A stretch of DNA of 64,000 nucleotides from Fratercula arctica. Taxonomy: Eukaryota; Chordata; Aves; Charadriiformes; Alcidae. Below, piece by piece: positions 1 through 11,193 of this stretch (position 1 is its first letter; the number at the start of each line of letters is the position of its first letter). The notes beneath the pieces were generated by a model, which did not search any database, was not told where the DNA came from, and saw nothing but the letters and a program-made list of their open reading frames with translations. Location: positions 128,426,889-128,490,888 of the forward strand of contig CANTUZ010000002.1 of assembly GCA_947846985.1 (NCBI GenBank), written 5' to 3'. The translations under genes and the position numbers were made by a program.

Positions 1-520
1 TTGTAGAAATATTAATCCTCTGAAACTGCTTTCCCAGATAGTACTTGATTCTGCCCGCCCCATTTCTGCACACATTTTCTTCTGTGGAGCTGCCAGGGTC
101 CTGAGGGCACTAACAATCCCTAATTGCCCCAACCAGACTCACCCATGCAGCTGTTGGCCACGGCCCTGGGCCCTGACCTTGGCTCCAGCCTCATCTCCCG
201 GTTGGACCTTGAAACCTGTGTTACGGATAGCTTTGTGTTTAGTCCCATCTTCTCCCGTTTCTGGATGGACCCTGCACCTAATTCAATATTTCATCTTGTC
301 TGATGATCCCTGGATGTCAGCAGAGCCTGTTGTCACCCTGGTCTTGCCAGGGGGAGGCCACTGGGCTGTGTTCACCCACAGGTCCTGGCTTGTCCTCCCT
401 TGGGGAGTGGACCCACGCTTGCTGCTCCCTGAGAGGAACATCCAGTGCTGGTACAGGTTCTGCCACGTCTAGCACACTACTGGCCTGGGTTGCATTAAAG
501 CAGATTCATGGATTAGCGTG
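1..520. other. GC-richer segment, possible dispersed repeat
   Basis: This stretch is clearly richer in G and C than what follows and has overlapping open frames of about 95 codons in two frames without family resemblance. Its texture resembles avian LTR-derived dispersed repeats, but I cannot name a family and the left boundary is outside the window. Nothing supports a gene. Confidence 0.3.
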
Positions 521-1189
521 CTGTTGTGGGGAAAAATGCCCGTTTCCAGTCACAATGCAGAGGGGAGGTCTCTTACATTGGTTTTAATCTTGGGACTATG
601 GGTAGCACCTAAAATCCTATATAGCCCTAATTTGGTGAAAAGATTTGAAAACGCATCTCCGGAACCTGACAGGACCGGGGTGGGGGGAGAGTGGGGAAGA
701 TACTGGTTACTGAGAAAGAGTGCAAGACAAGACAAGACAAGTGCTGAGCAGTGTCAACAGAGCAATGAAATATCCTGAAGATCTGACTTCAGTTTTTCCA
801 AGTATTTAGCACAGTTGATATGTTATTAAACAACTGCGTCCTTTCGAGAAGACTTAATGTAAATTCTTATGATTTTGACTTACATCCAGAACTTTTTAAA
901 AGTTCTAGGTTTTAGCCAGTCATGTTTTGTTCTTGTTATTTAGATTTCTTTATCAGGGCAGGAGGGATTTTAACATCCAGAATAAATAATTGGTGTCTTT
1001 CCTTGTGAAGCATAACAGCCTCTAAAAGTAGGAGGAAATTGTACTGGATATATTCTGGGAACATAATCAAATATAAGGAACACCAATAGGTTTTGATTCT
1101 GCTTTCATTTAAATGAATAACCAAATTGTCATCGACTACAGAGAATGAATCCGTAATACTGGGGCTATTATGCCAGAACCGGACTAGCT
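521..1189. other. Noncoding upstream DNA, nothing distinct
   Basis: AT-rich sequence with a short G-rich tract at 677-697 on the + strand (three G runs). I see no gene, repeat family or RNA. Confidence 0.6.
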
Positions 1190-1560
1190 TGAATGCTTGT
1201 CAACGTGTTTAGGTCACCTAATTAATGAAACTGTTCATGTCTCAAGATAGAAAGCTTGCCTGGAAATGAGAAGCAGACCACATGTAATCAATGAGGTTTT
1301 GTCATCAACCAGGCATACCGTAGGTCTAATCAAACCAATACAGGGCATGATTGCAAGCAAATGAACATCAGTACTGCATTAACTAAAGTCAGTGCATCAT
1401 CGCGAAAGTTAGTGACAAAGTATCACCCAGATGATGAGAGAAATGATGCGCGATCCCAAACAGTGCTACTTCCTCATATTGTAATACATTTCAAAATACG
1501 TTGAGTGACAGTTGACGTCAAATTTAAGACAAAGTAAAGCTTGAGTCAATGTTTAGCAAT
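1190..1560. promoter_or_regulatory. Candidate regulatory element with CRE and MEIS-type motifs
   Basis: Repeat-free sequence retaining several CpGs (for example near 1400 and 1450) in an otherwise CpG-poor region. It carries a perfect palindromic cAMP-response element, TGACGTCA, at 1513-1520, and a TGACAG MEIS/TGIF-type motif at 1506-1511 directly beside it. An aattaatg homeodomain-type core lies near 1221. The texture resembles conserved noncoding enhancers, but conservation cannot be tested here. Confidence 0.3.
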
Positions 1561-4500
1561 AATTAGATGCTGTTCTGAAATAGGAAAACACATAAAGCTT
1601 TCATCTATTAAGAAGTAGGGCAGGTGTTTGGAATTTTGTCAACACACCCTAGAAAACTGGTAGCTTGGGAAACATGGGGAAATAAGTATAATCATGTGCC
1701 AATTTTAAAGGACATTTGTGGGCCTGATACAGACAGAACAGACAGTAGGCTTTCATTTCTGGACTAGTTCCCATGACTTTGAGAGAAAGCATTAATATTT
1801 AAAACTATAGTGTGGGACTAAACTACATTATCTGGATACTCATCACACAACAGTCATGAGAAGAAAGAGAATTTCTTCTAATCTTAACCCTTGTGTTTAA
1901 AGAAACACAAACTCCCTACCTAATCATAGCTTCCATTTTTATTTCTAATGTGAGAAATAATCAGTGTCTCTTTACTGTCCTCAGTAACAAAACTGTGTTA
2001 AATGGGATTTTAAGACTTTATCCCTTTTTTTTTTCCCCCTCTTGCATTTAATAACCTCATTTGTTCATGCCATGTGAGATGCCTTTCAGAGGAACAGTAG
2101 AAGTTAAAATTCCAGTCACACAGAAGTTATGGGCCTCTTGTGCTTTCAAAACCTCTCTTGAAGACCACGGTCTGTTTGGAGCTTCCTGCAGGTGCCCTTG
2201 TGCCAGGGGTGAGCAGCTGGGCAAAGAAAAGACTCTGAGGATGGAGAAGCAACCAGAGTGCTTCCTCTTGAGATCGTGGTAAAAATGCACTCTGTTTTCA
2301 TTGGACTTTAGCTGTGATCTAAATGAGCTTTTAACAAAAAAATGCAGTTCAGTATAGTGAAAGCAGAATATGAGCCTTACTGATGGTCCTTCATATATCT
2401 GATGGCTAGAGAAACAGGAAATAGATATTCTGTACCACTTAGAATAAATGTGGGACACCTGCTTATATATGCTTTAGAATGGTAATAAAGTTTGAATGAG
2501 AAGGGGTGAAAAAACAGTGGAAATCCCTAGTTTGTCCCTAGGTATCCTTAATATTTGAATTTGCTTTAGGGCACATTAGATCAAAAGAATGAGGTCGTAT
2601 CCCTCATTATAATCAAGATTTCAATAAAATTCAAAGCAGGACAAAATTTTCTCCGAAGAAGTAGAAAAACTGATATAAAGTGAGGAACTCATTCTGCTGT
2701 TCTTCCACTCTCCAAGTGCTATTTCCCTGTTCCCAAACACCAAGAACCCCTGTGAATGTTCCTTAGAGTGGAGTCAATGGGGAGGCCGAAGAATAAACCA
2801 GCATGGAAAATGGACTCTGCTCGGGTTCAAAGGAAACAAAATCACAAGTGCCGAAGGCTTTTCAAATGTGCTGAGCCACAACCATTTTCTGGTTCGTGCA
2901 GTGTTGGTCTGATGTATTTCACTGAGCAGGGCTGTTGGTGCAGTGCAGAAATACGAACTCTGCCAGATTATTTTGAAGTTGCGATACGTGGAAGTAGGTC
3001 TGCTTTGAATAAGGTGAGTGATTTGGAAGAAATGTGGTTCCTCTTCTTGTGAAATTTGCTGTTCGGATCACATATAGGACTCTTCAAATATGCTGCTCTG
3101 GGAATTAAGGCTCTTTGTCAACCTGGATCTAAACAGTCTACTGAAAAGTAATGTGCTATCTGCATCTTGAAGTGACAGTTGTGTAGTGTTTCAGCTACTG
3201 GATAAGAGCGTGAGGATTTGGGAGGACAGACCAGAGATGAGGTTTGTCTGTCTTGAACTCTTGTCCGTCCAGCGCATCTTGTGTAGCTTCAGCAGGACAG
3301 ATAACTAATCGCTTCTCTTCTAGAGCGCAGCCACAGGCTACTGCTGCGCAGCCTTGGGGCGTTCAACTGTTTTCAAGCAGAGGAGAGTATGGTGCTTAGT
3401 TTGGACTAAAAACTTTTGATTGCCAGGCCAAAAACTCTGAGATTTTTATTGTGGCTCAGTCTCGTGTGTGTTATATGTTACAAATGTATATGCTTTGGAT
3501 CAGGCCTGCTTTGTTTCCAGATCCTGGAGGGACTTAGATGAGAGCAAGGCTCTAACCCCCATTTGCCTTTCAGCCCTAGGCATACCCAGAGCAGAGCAAC
3601 AGTCGCTCAAGGGATTTTTTTCATCCAGAAGGGAGGCATCTGGAGAATTTAGGCAGACTCAGAAGCCATTTTGAGTAACATCTTTGGACTTCATTGATTG
3701 ATAACCTGGTATAGGTACTAAAATTGTAGTTATCAAAAAGTAAAATCAGAAATTATGTCGTAATTTTCAAAAGTAACTCAGGGCTGGGTTGTCAGAAAAT
3801 ATTTATTTATTTTTTTCAACTGGCGTTAAGATATGTATCGAAGGAATTAATCCAGCTTTGGACTTGGATTTTGAAATGCAACCTGGCTTCTATTCATTCA
3901 GTCACTGGTGTCAACAAATGCGAAGTGTCCAGGTATGATGTCAGTCACTTCTGAGAACTGAGAACAGAACTAATGCTCCTATTCCATTAGCCAGCTCTGA
4001 TAATTTTACAGTGAACACCTGAATTCTTCTGACCTATGGCAAGAAAAGTCTTAAACCTCTTTTATGAAACATTTGTATTTGGATACCTAATCATGAAGAC
4101 AACCACTTGTGAAGTTTTTTGAAGCCTAGTCCAAATTATTTCCATGGCAGTTAGGCATCAAAATGCTTTTCAAAATCCCACCAGGCTATCTGCACCATTT
4201 GTAAAGAGGTAGCTTTAAGAGTCTCATCCAGATGCACATAAAATGTAAGATGAAGGAGGAGGTAATATTCATGCTGTCATAACCTTCCTTCAGAACAGAA
4301 GTGAAGTACCAATTCTTATAAACAAACTTGATATTTCATTTATGATTTTCTAGTCATAAGAGCAGTGCACATTTTTTCATACTCACATGAAGTTCCGGTA
4401 TTTAATATTGTCAAAGCAACAGCCTTTCACTTGTAGCTCAATTCACCATATATTTGTCTAATTTGTCTTGAGTCATTGCTTTAGAGATCTTTCCCCGTAA

Positions 4501-5083
4501 CTGCCAATCCCAGTGTATGGAAAGTTATATTTAAATCCTTACTGGCAAAATGATCAGTTATTCAGAGATTCTGGCTCATATTCAGACCTTCCTCTTCTCT
4601 AACCTTCTTTCCAAATGTCCTTGAATATATAAATGTCTCGGCTAACCACCTAATGACAGGCTCTCTGGCTGGCTCCCACCCACTGCGAACCTTATTACTC
4701 ATGTTGTATTTGTACCACCACAGCTTCTCAGATATCTCAACTATCCAAAGATTTTTAACAATTGTGCATAATCTGGAAGATCAGAACTCAAGTAAGTCAG
4801 TGTTTCTGTTGAAACAGCAGGGATAGAACTAATCTCCAACTGTTATTCCTTGAGGATAATGAAAGGCACTATAATAATCTTCAAGGACTGTTATACAGTC
4901 ATCATATTCATGCTGGTGTTCAGTCCTCTAGATACCACATCTTTCTTAGATCCACGTGGAAATGTTATATATAGTCTCCCTGTCTTGTTGCAGGACTGTA
5001 ACTAAGTTAGGAAAGGAGGATAGTTCATGACCATGGCAAGGAATTAAGAAGTCTCGGATCAGTTTCCAATCACTAATACGCAT
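1561..5083. other. Noncoding upstream DNA
   Basis: AT-rich sequence without a recognisable repeat family. It includes a T-rich tract near 2028 and an open frame of 98 codons at 2756-3052 that spans a perfect splice-donor sequence (AAG followed by gtgagt, GT at 3014). There is no family match, so no gene is called. Confidence 0.55.
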
Positions 5084-5112
5084 TTAAGTATTTACTTAAG
5101 GTAAATACTTAA
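5084..5112. repeat. Perfect 12-bp inverted repeat, 5-base loop
   Basis: The arms ttaagtatttac (5084-5095) and gtaaatacttaa (5101-5112) are exact reverse complements around the loop ttaag. The region could form a cruciform or RNA hairpin. No flanking element was recognised. Confidence 0.85.
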
Positions 5113-5320
5113 TGCATGGAATCTTTTCTGCTTCAACATCTGTAAAATGTGAATAATACTATTCCTTCAACCTTTAAGGTCTTTCTATTTCTGTCCTCTC
5201 TTTCTCTATCTAAAAGCACGCAAATGCTGCTTACAAGCATCTGTAGCCAAGTTTTGATGCTCTTAATGGCAACCAACCTTTAAAGTCATGATACTTGCAC
5301 CGGTAAAAGTCCGCAGTCAA

Positions 5321-5350
5321 CTGCCTGCCTGCCTTCCTGCCTGCCTGCTT
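5321..5350. repeat. (CCTG)n tetranucleotide microsatellite
   Basis: Seven and a half imperfect copies of ctgc/cctg are seen, with one ttcc interruption. It is a short simple repeat with no sign of function. Confidence 0.85.
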
Positions 5351-6040
5351 TCTGGCATCCCCCGAGCTATGCAAATCTCTATCATTATGTAGTAAATGAT
5401 TTAACTCCTTTGGAAACACAAAGTAGATATTGCCCTGCATATTTCTCTAGCAGGAGTTTTCTTAGAGCACAAATGTCAGATCAGAGCTCACACACAACCT
5501 TGAGAGTGAGGTGGTATAGCCAGGTCATCCTTCAGCAGTTTGGGAGTCCAGCCCACCTGTGTTTATTGATTTTACTAGCAGTGAAGCACTATATACAGTT
5601 ATATGAAGGTTAGAGAGGAAAATCCGTGTCCTCCGGACTTTCTGGAGAATTGATAACTTTTCAGAAGCACCAACTGAGAGAGGGGCTGCACTGCTGAGTC
5701 ATTCAGTTCTTCTGGCAGAAGCTTCCAGGAACATCTGAACCTTAATTATTTCACTACATAACTACAGATTATTCCCATAATAAGGGTTTACATAGGCCAG
5801 ACGTGCCAAGTCAGGTCCTTGTCAATACTCTTCAGGCTAACTATTAGGGTGGTATTTATTCTGAAGCTATCAGAATAGAAGCTATGCAATTTGCCGAGCC
5901 TATAATTCTGCGGGTGATAATGAGCTCTGCTTTGCCCTCCATGTTCTAACAAATGGGTCATTTGCAACAAAATATGTTCAGCAATATTTCTGTATTCTGT
6001 CTACATAGTGAGCAAGACAAGTGAAGTTTCGCATCAGTGT
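5351..6040. other. Noncoding upstream DNA, nothing distinct
   Basis: AT-rich sequence with no gene, repeat family or notable motif seen. Confidence 0.6.
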
Positions 6041-6420
6041 ATTAATTATTTATCATATTCTCATTCTTTAAGCATACAGAATCTTTTTTTTTCTCAAGTG
6101 CCTCCAAATTATCTAACTCGGTGAGGAAGAAGAGAGCAGCTGAGGAGGAGGGGGAGATAAATAAGCTGGTGAGATGAGTAAGCTCATTACACAGAGGCTA
6201 CGCTCAAAAGCCAGTAACATTAATGGCAAACCCTCTTTTGGCCTCAAGTGGCTTTGAAGGAGCCTTCATTTGAATGAGACGATGAGAGAAAGCTCTCTCA
6301 CTCCTACAGATGAAACTAAAAGAATGATCACCGTGGCAGTATAAAACATTTCAAAGTTGAGTTCTCACGATACGTGGGGGTTGGAAGCTGGGCGAGTACA
6401 CAGAGCACTGTATATTCAGG
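6041..6420. promoter_or_regulatory. Candidate conserved-type noncoding element
   Basis: Repeat-free stretch with a polypurine patch (6120-6160) followed by homeodomain-like cores (cattaatgg near 6218) and tgagtaagct-type motifs. It reads like a vertebrate developmental enhancer, but this is a judgement of texture only. Confidence 0.2.
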
Positions 6421-7154
6421 AAAAATACAGACTCCAATCTACGATGTACATTTCATGGAGGAAAAACAACTATGGAAGAATTAGAGCAACAGATTCATCT
6501 TTCATCCATCCATAGATTTGAATAGGTTTTGGACTGCATTCAGGGTGATTTTTTTTGGTCATAAACTTTGCTCAGATAACGACATGATTTTGTGGTCTCA
6601 TTATGACTTGGGCTGAGTAAGTTGTATAAATTGTAATTTTGTAATTCTGCCAAGAAGGATATGGAGGCTTTAGCCATTGATATTGCTCAGAAGCTATATT
6701 AAACATACAGAGTTTAACAACAGTGTTGTTAATGCCTACGATCATAAGAAAAGAAAATGTGTTTCCTTGTGTGCCATTTTTTGTTGGTGGCAAGTATTTC
6801 GAAGAGCCCTTGAGGATGCTTGATGCGCAGAAGTGTCTCCCAGGCTCAGGTGGCCAAACTGACAGTGGTTTAAATTTAGATTTGACTGAGCCTTAAAATG
6901 CTTGATTGCTTTAATTTTTTGGGAAAAAATGTCTCTAGGACGTGTACCTGGAACCAAGCGTTTTTTCTACTTTTTCGTTATTTAGGGTTCTTTAGATGCA
7001 CACACTGTGTCACTGTGTATGTATAAAAGTTGTGAAACAGGAAAAAAAGTTTCTTACTGAATCCCAAAGAAAGATTTTCAGGATAGGAATCAGTAAAAGG
7101 ACTATATTGCCAATATGCATTTGCTTTTACGTCACTGCAGAATAATTATTGGGA

Positions 7155-7170
7155 AATGCATTAATGCATT
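7155..7170. repeat. 16-bp perfect palindrome, tandem aatgcatt
   Basis: The octamer aatgcatt, itself a palindrome, is repeated exactly twice, making a 16-bp palindrome with ATGCAT and TAAT cores resembling POU/homeodomain sites. Binding is inference. Confidence 0.8.
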
Positions 7171-7628
7171 AGTTACCTCCTAATTTCCAATTTTAAAAAA
7201 AAAACATCCAGAGACTATAAATTTGATGTTCTTGGGACTGTTTAACTTCGTTCTTCCTGAAATTTTCTTGACATTTCTCTTTGGTATCCAAAGAAAGAAA
7301 AATTTGGTAATTAATTTTGAACAGTTCTTCAGCACTGACAATGAGAAAAGTGAGGTAGAAGGACATGTGTCTGAGGAAACAATATATTTGTAAAACATAA
7401 AACCACCCAAGCCCTCCCCCCAACACTTAGGTAGAAAATTCTATATGATTGGATTACAGTAAGCAAAAGCAAATGAAGCACCACAGAAATGTGAAGAATA
7501 GGGAGCTTCAGGGTACTGAATGAAACTTTAATTCCAGGAAGAGGGGATGTCTGCTTTGCTGATATGTTTTCTTTTCTTTTTTTCCCCACTGGAATTTATG
7601 CAACACCAAATAGCTTTATCTCCTATGG

Positions 7629-7661
7629 AAAAAAAAAAAAAACAACTTTTTTTTTTTTTTT
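7629..7661. repeat. A14 tract followed by T15 tract
   Basis: Fourteen A and fifteen T residues are separated by four bases (caac), so a transcript from either strand could form a strong A-U hairpin. It may also be length-polymorphic. Confidence 0.85.
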
Positions 7662-9164
7662 CTGTGATAAAGAAGATATTAAGAATCTCCTTAGGAGAGA
7701 AGGACTATTGACTACTGAAATATTTGAATTATTATGTACCTGGGACTGAAAATACTAAAATTGTATGTAGGACTAGTATTGATCATCTGGAGTGAATTCC
7801 TTTCTTTTTAGTGGAGCATTTAAAATATCAAGGGTCACCCCTCCTAGGAAAAATATTAAAGATGATTTTTCATTGTTGCACAGTATTTTCAAAAGTCTCA
7901 GATACGTCTGCTCCTACAGATTCTATGCTCTGAAGGATGTTTCAGGGCTCAAACCTCAACTTAAATTAAAGAAAACACAGGGATAAAAATCTACTGCTTC
8001 TTACCGTTTTCCATTTCAATGCTTGCAAAAGGAAGTAATTCCAATGGAAGCAGTGAAGCTGTCACGTCTTTCCTAGAGCAGTTTGGAGGGAACCATGTTC
8101 AAGTAAGTGGCACTAGCTTAAATTTCTTGCTACCTATCTCAGAAACATCTCAGGACTGGCATTTTATACGCTATGAGAAGGCTGAAAATTCATTGTGATT
8201 TGTCAGTTGAGAAGACCTGCTAAGCAATTACATAAAGCTGTAAGATGGAAAGTGCATCAATTGTTCCAGTTTTTCAGACTCCATTTGGGAGCGTCTTTGA
8301 GAGCTGAACATTGGTTAATGAAAACTAGAGCTTTGTTCTTTGCAGTAAACACAGCTACGTACATCTGAATTAGATTGGTGTTATTGCCTTTGGAAAGGAA
8401 AAAGAAAAAAGTGCATTTGGAGCCTCAATAGACCAGAAGTTCCAGAGGCGTAAACACCATCCTCATATGGATCTCCCTCTTGTTCCGTTTGCAATATAAA
8501 TGTTAACAAAGATGTTTCTGTTTGGCTGCATTGAAACAGTGGAGAAAGGGTAGTTTAAGACTAGGTGTGTTTGGCTCTGACTGACTCACTAATGCCTCAA
8601 GTAACTTCAATTTTATTCCACCTTTTTGAAATACCAGTGATGGTACTTATCCAGAATGTCAAGTTGTTTCTTTCAGATGGAAGTTATGAAACAGAACTAA
8701 ATCTGGATTTCAGCATGGTCCAAAGCTCTTACTGGGCGCAGAAGTACTACACATGGTTTTGCATGTCTAAATCGAGCACGGCATCAAAAGCTACTTAAGC
8801 CTTGAGTAAAGAATGATAAGATTTAGGCCCCTGAATGCTGAAGTTATTTTTGAAAACAGGACATATCAGCTGAGTCAGTGAGTCTTTGCAGTGCTGTGTT
8901 TTACGGAGTTCAGAACATTTTACTATAAGCCTTCATGTTTAGGCCTGTAGCAAAAAAGCTTCTGAGGAAAGGCTTTATGTAGCATTATGGCTACAAATAT
9001 CAAAACAAACTACAACTATTTCTACAAGATTTTTCTGGTAAAATGAGGCACTGTCAACATCACGTCTTGCATCTGTGTCCTGCTATGTGTAATGTAAAAA
9101 ACAGTTTGAAATATCTTACTGTAAAGGCTTTTTTGCCAGACAGGAGGTAGTATTTCCTTTGAAA

Positions 9165-9190
9165 TTACAAAATACTCTAGTATTTTGTAA
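9165..9190. repeat. Near-continuous 26-bp palindrome
   Basis: Arms ttacaaaatact (9165-9176) and agtattttgtaa (9179-9190) are exact reverse complements separated by two bases. Confidence 0.85.
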
Positions 9191-9922
9191 AATCTGTGAC
9201 ACTGAGAAGACAGAGAAAATTCATATTTTGTACTTAAGCAGAAGCTGCTCGAAGTTTCCTTTTCTAAAAAACGATACATAGCAGTAGAAAAAATAATGCT
9301 TATGCTGTTTAATTATGGGTGATACTCTTTTCTGAAGCAACTCCATAGACTCCAGAGGTCTTATGTGACAGCTGCACATGCTCATTATGACCAGATTTTC
9401 AGTAATACTGAAAACCATAATTTACACAGATTTCACCAAGATTGCGGTGTGTTTCCTGAGGCAGACAGTTCCATCCTGGTGAAACACTGAACATGAAAAA
9501 ATAAGGCTTATCAGCTCATTGAGAGACTTCAAAATTCAATTGGTACAGGAAGAAACTTTTTAAAAGTAATGTAATTAAACCATTTAAAAAATAAAGAAGT
9601 GCAATAGAAAAACAAATCCAAATAATGAAGCCTACTATCAAGCAATCACAGAAACTCATCCTCCTCTCCAAAGTAAGATTTTTCTAGAACAAGCCTCAAT
9701 AAGCAGTTGTTGCATTGATTTCTATAAAGGACAGCTCTATAGAGAACAGCGTATCATGTAAAAAATCAGCCCTAAACTTTTTTTTTAATATTTTGCCAAA
9801 CTTATTTCCATGCCTTCTGCAAACCTTTCATGAAGCAAACTGCCGCCTTGTATGTCTGAGGTCAACAGTGGGACAGAATAAAACTAGGATGCAAGTTGGC
9901 TCTGACAAACTTAAAAACAATG

Positions 9923-9946
9923 AAAACACTTTATAAAAAGTGTTTT
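9923..9946. repeat. 10-bp inverted repeat with 4-base loop
   Basis: Arms aaaacacttt (9923-9932) and aaagtgtttt (9937-9946) are exact reverse complements around ataa. There is no GC-rich stem, so an intrinsic-terminator reading does not apply in this eukaryotic context. Confidence 0.85.
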
Positions 9947-10540
9947 GCTTTGTTTTGGATATTGGGGTTTTTTTTTTAAACGCCTCAGCATTTTCAAACT
10001 TTACCTGACTTTATATGATAGTTAAGTGATGGGAGTCCTCAAATAAGGCTTTGAAAACCTATACTTTAAGTTCCATACCTTGAGGATTTGATGCATGTCA
10101 TATCTTCCAATGAATGAACCCACCCCAGCCATGCTCATAACAGCTGCAAAACTAGAATACTGGTTTCTTAAGCAGCTGGTATGTGCAGTAATACAGAATA
10201 TCGTGCATTCCCAGAAATAAGAAAGAATGGGAATTCTTCATATTTTTCCTTTTCCAGGAACAAGTGGAGAAAAGGAGAAGGCGTCAGCTGCAGACACACC
10301 AAACATGAGGCCCAGGGCTGTGAAGTTCAGATTGTCCAAGCAGTGAGCACTGGAGATCATCCTGGAGCAAATCCACAGTCAGAATCACTGAAAGTATGGG
10401 CCTGCCATAGCACAGCGTGGCCACAGAGGCAATGACTACCAGAGAAGCTCTGTAATGAACATAAGGGCAAGAGGTGAGGGACGTTGGAACAAGACTAACA
10501 ATTCTTCTGGGAGCTTATTAGTTTTTCTCTCAGTTCAGTG

Positions 10541-11193
10541 ATGGCAAATGCAAAATCCTTTACCTGGAGCAGCAGTACAGACTGTGGTAACTAATCGGGT
10601 AGGTGACAGCTCTGCAGACAAGGGCCTGGGGACTGTAGTGATGAAGCTGGTAATGAGTCAGCAGTTGCAATGAAAGCCAACCGTGTACAGGGCTGTATTA
10701 GAGTGTAAATAGCAGATCAAGTGAAGTGAGTAATTGCACCTACTTAGCACTCAGGAGACTGCAGCTGGAATACTCTGTCCAGTTTCAAACCCTTCCCTCA
10801 TCCCAGTACAAGAGATGTCTACAAACCATAGAGTGTGCAGCAAAGGGAAGACAGGGTTGGAGCACATGACACACAAGGTGAGGTTGAAGGATCTGGGCTT
10901 GCTCAGCCAGGAGAAAAGGGGGTTGCAGAAACAAAGCCAGATCCTTCTGAGAATAGCAGAGCTGAAGCAAAAGCACAAGAGAAAATAAGGGAAATGCAGC
11001 ATGACCAGCGTTGAGGGAAAGAACATTTGTCACCTTAAGCACTGGCACAGTTTGCCCCAGACAGACTGTGAAATCTATCCTCATCCTTGGAGATTTTAAA
11101 CACTCATCTGGAAAACGCCCTAAGCAATCTGATCTAACTTTGAAGTTAGCACAGCTTTCATGTCCCCTCTGACCTAAATTACTCTGGTTGCTG
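10541..11193 (+). mobile_element. Degraded CR1 LINE, 3' portion
   Basis: The sequence follows the CR1 ORF2 end and 3' UTR in order: an atggcaaatgcaaaatcc start like the RT-region consensus, ctgcagctggaatactctgtccag near 10760 (here given as pieces ctgcagctgga and tactctgtccag), cagccaggagaaaag near 10902, then a tail with ctgatctaactttgaagtta near 11128. Many indels and stops show that it is old and inactive. No intact ATTCTATG tail is left. Confidence 0.8.

Larger units (their letters stand above)
6421..10540. other. AT-rich upstream DNA with short palindromes
   Basis: No gene seen. It holds a 16-bp palindrome (7155-7170), an A14/T15 pair (7629-7661), and two perfect hairpins (9165-9190 and 9923-9946), all listed separately. 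Confidence 0.6.

Noticed and set aside
2057..2458. 133-codon minus-strand frame
   Set aside because: No domain and no splice or promoter context.
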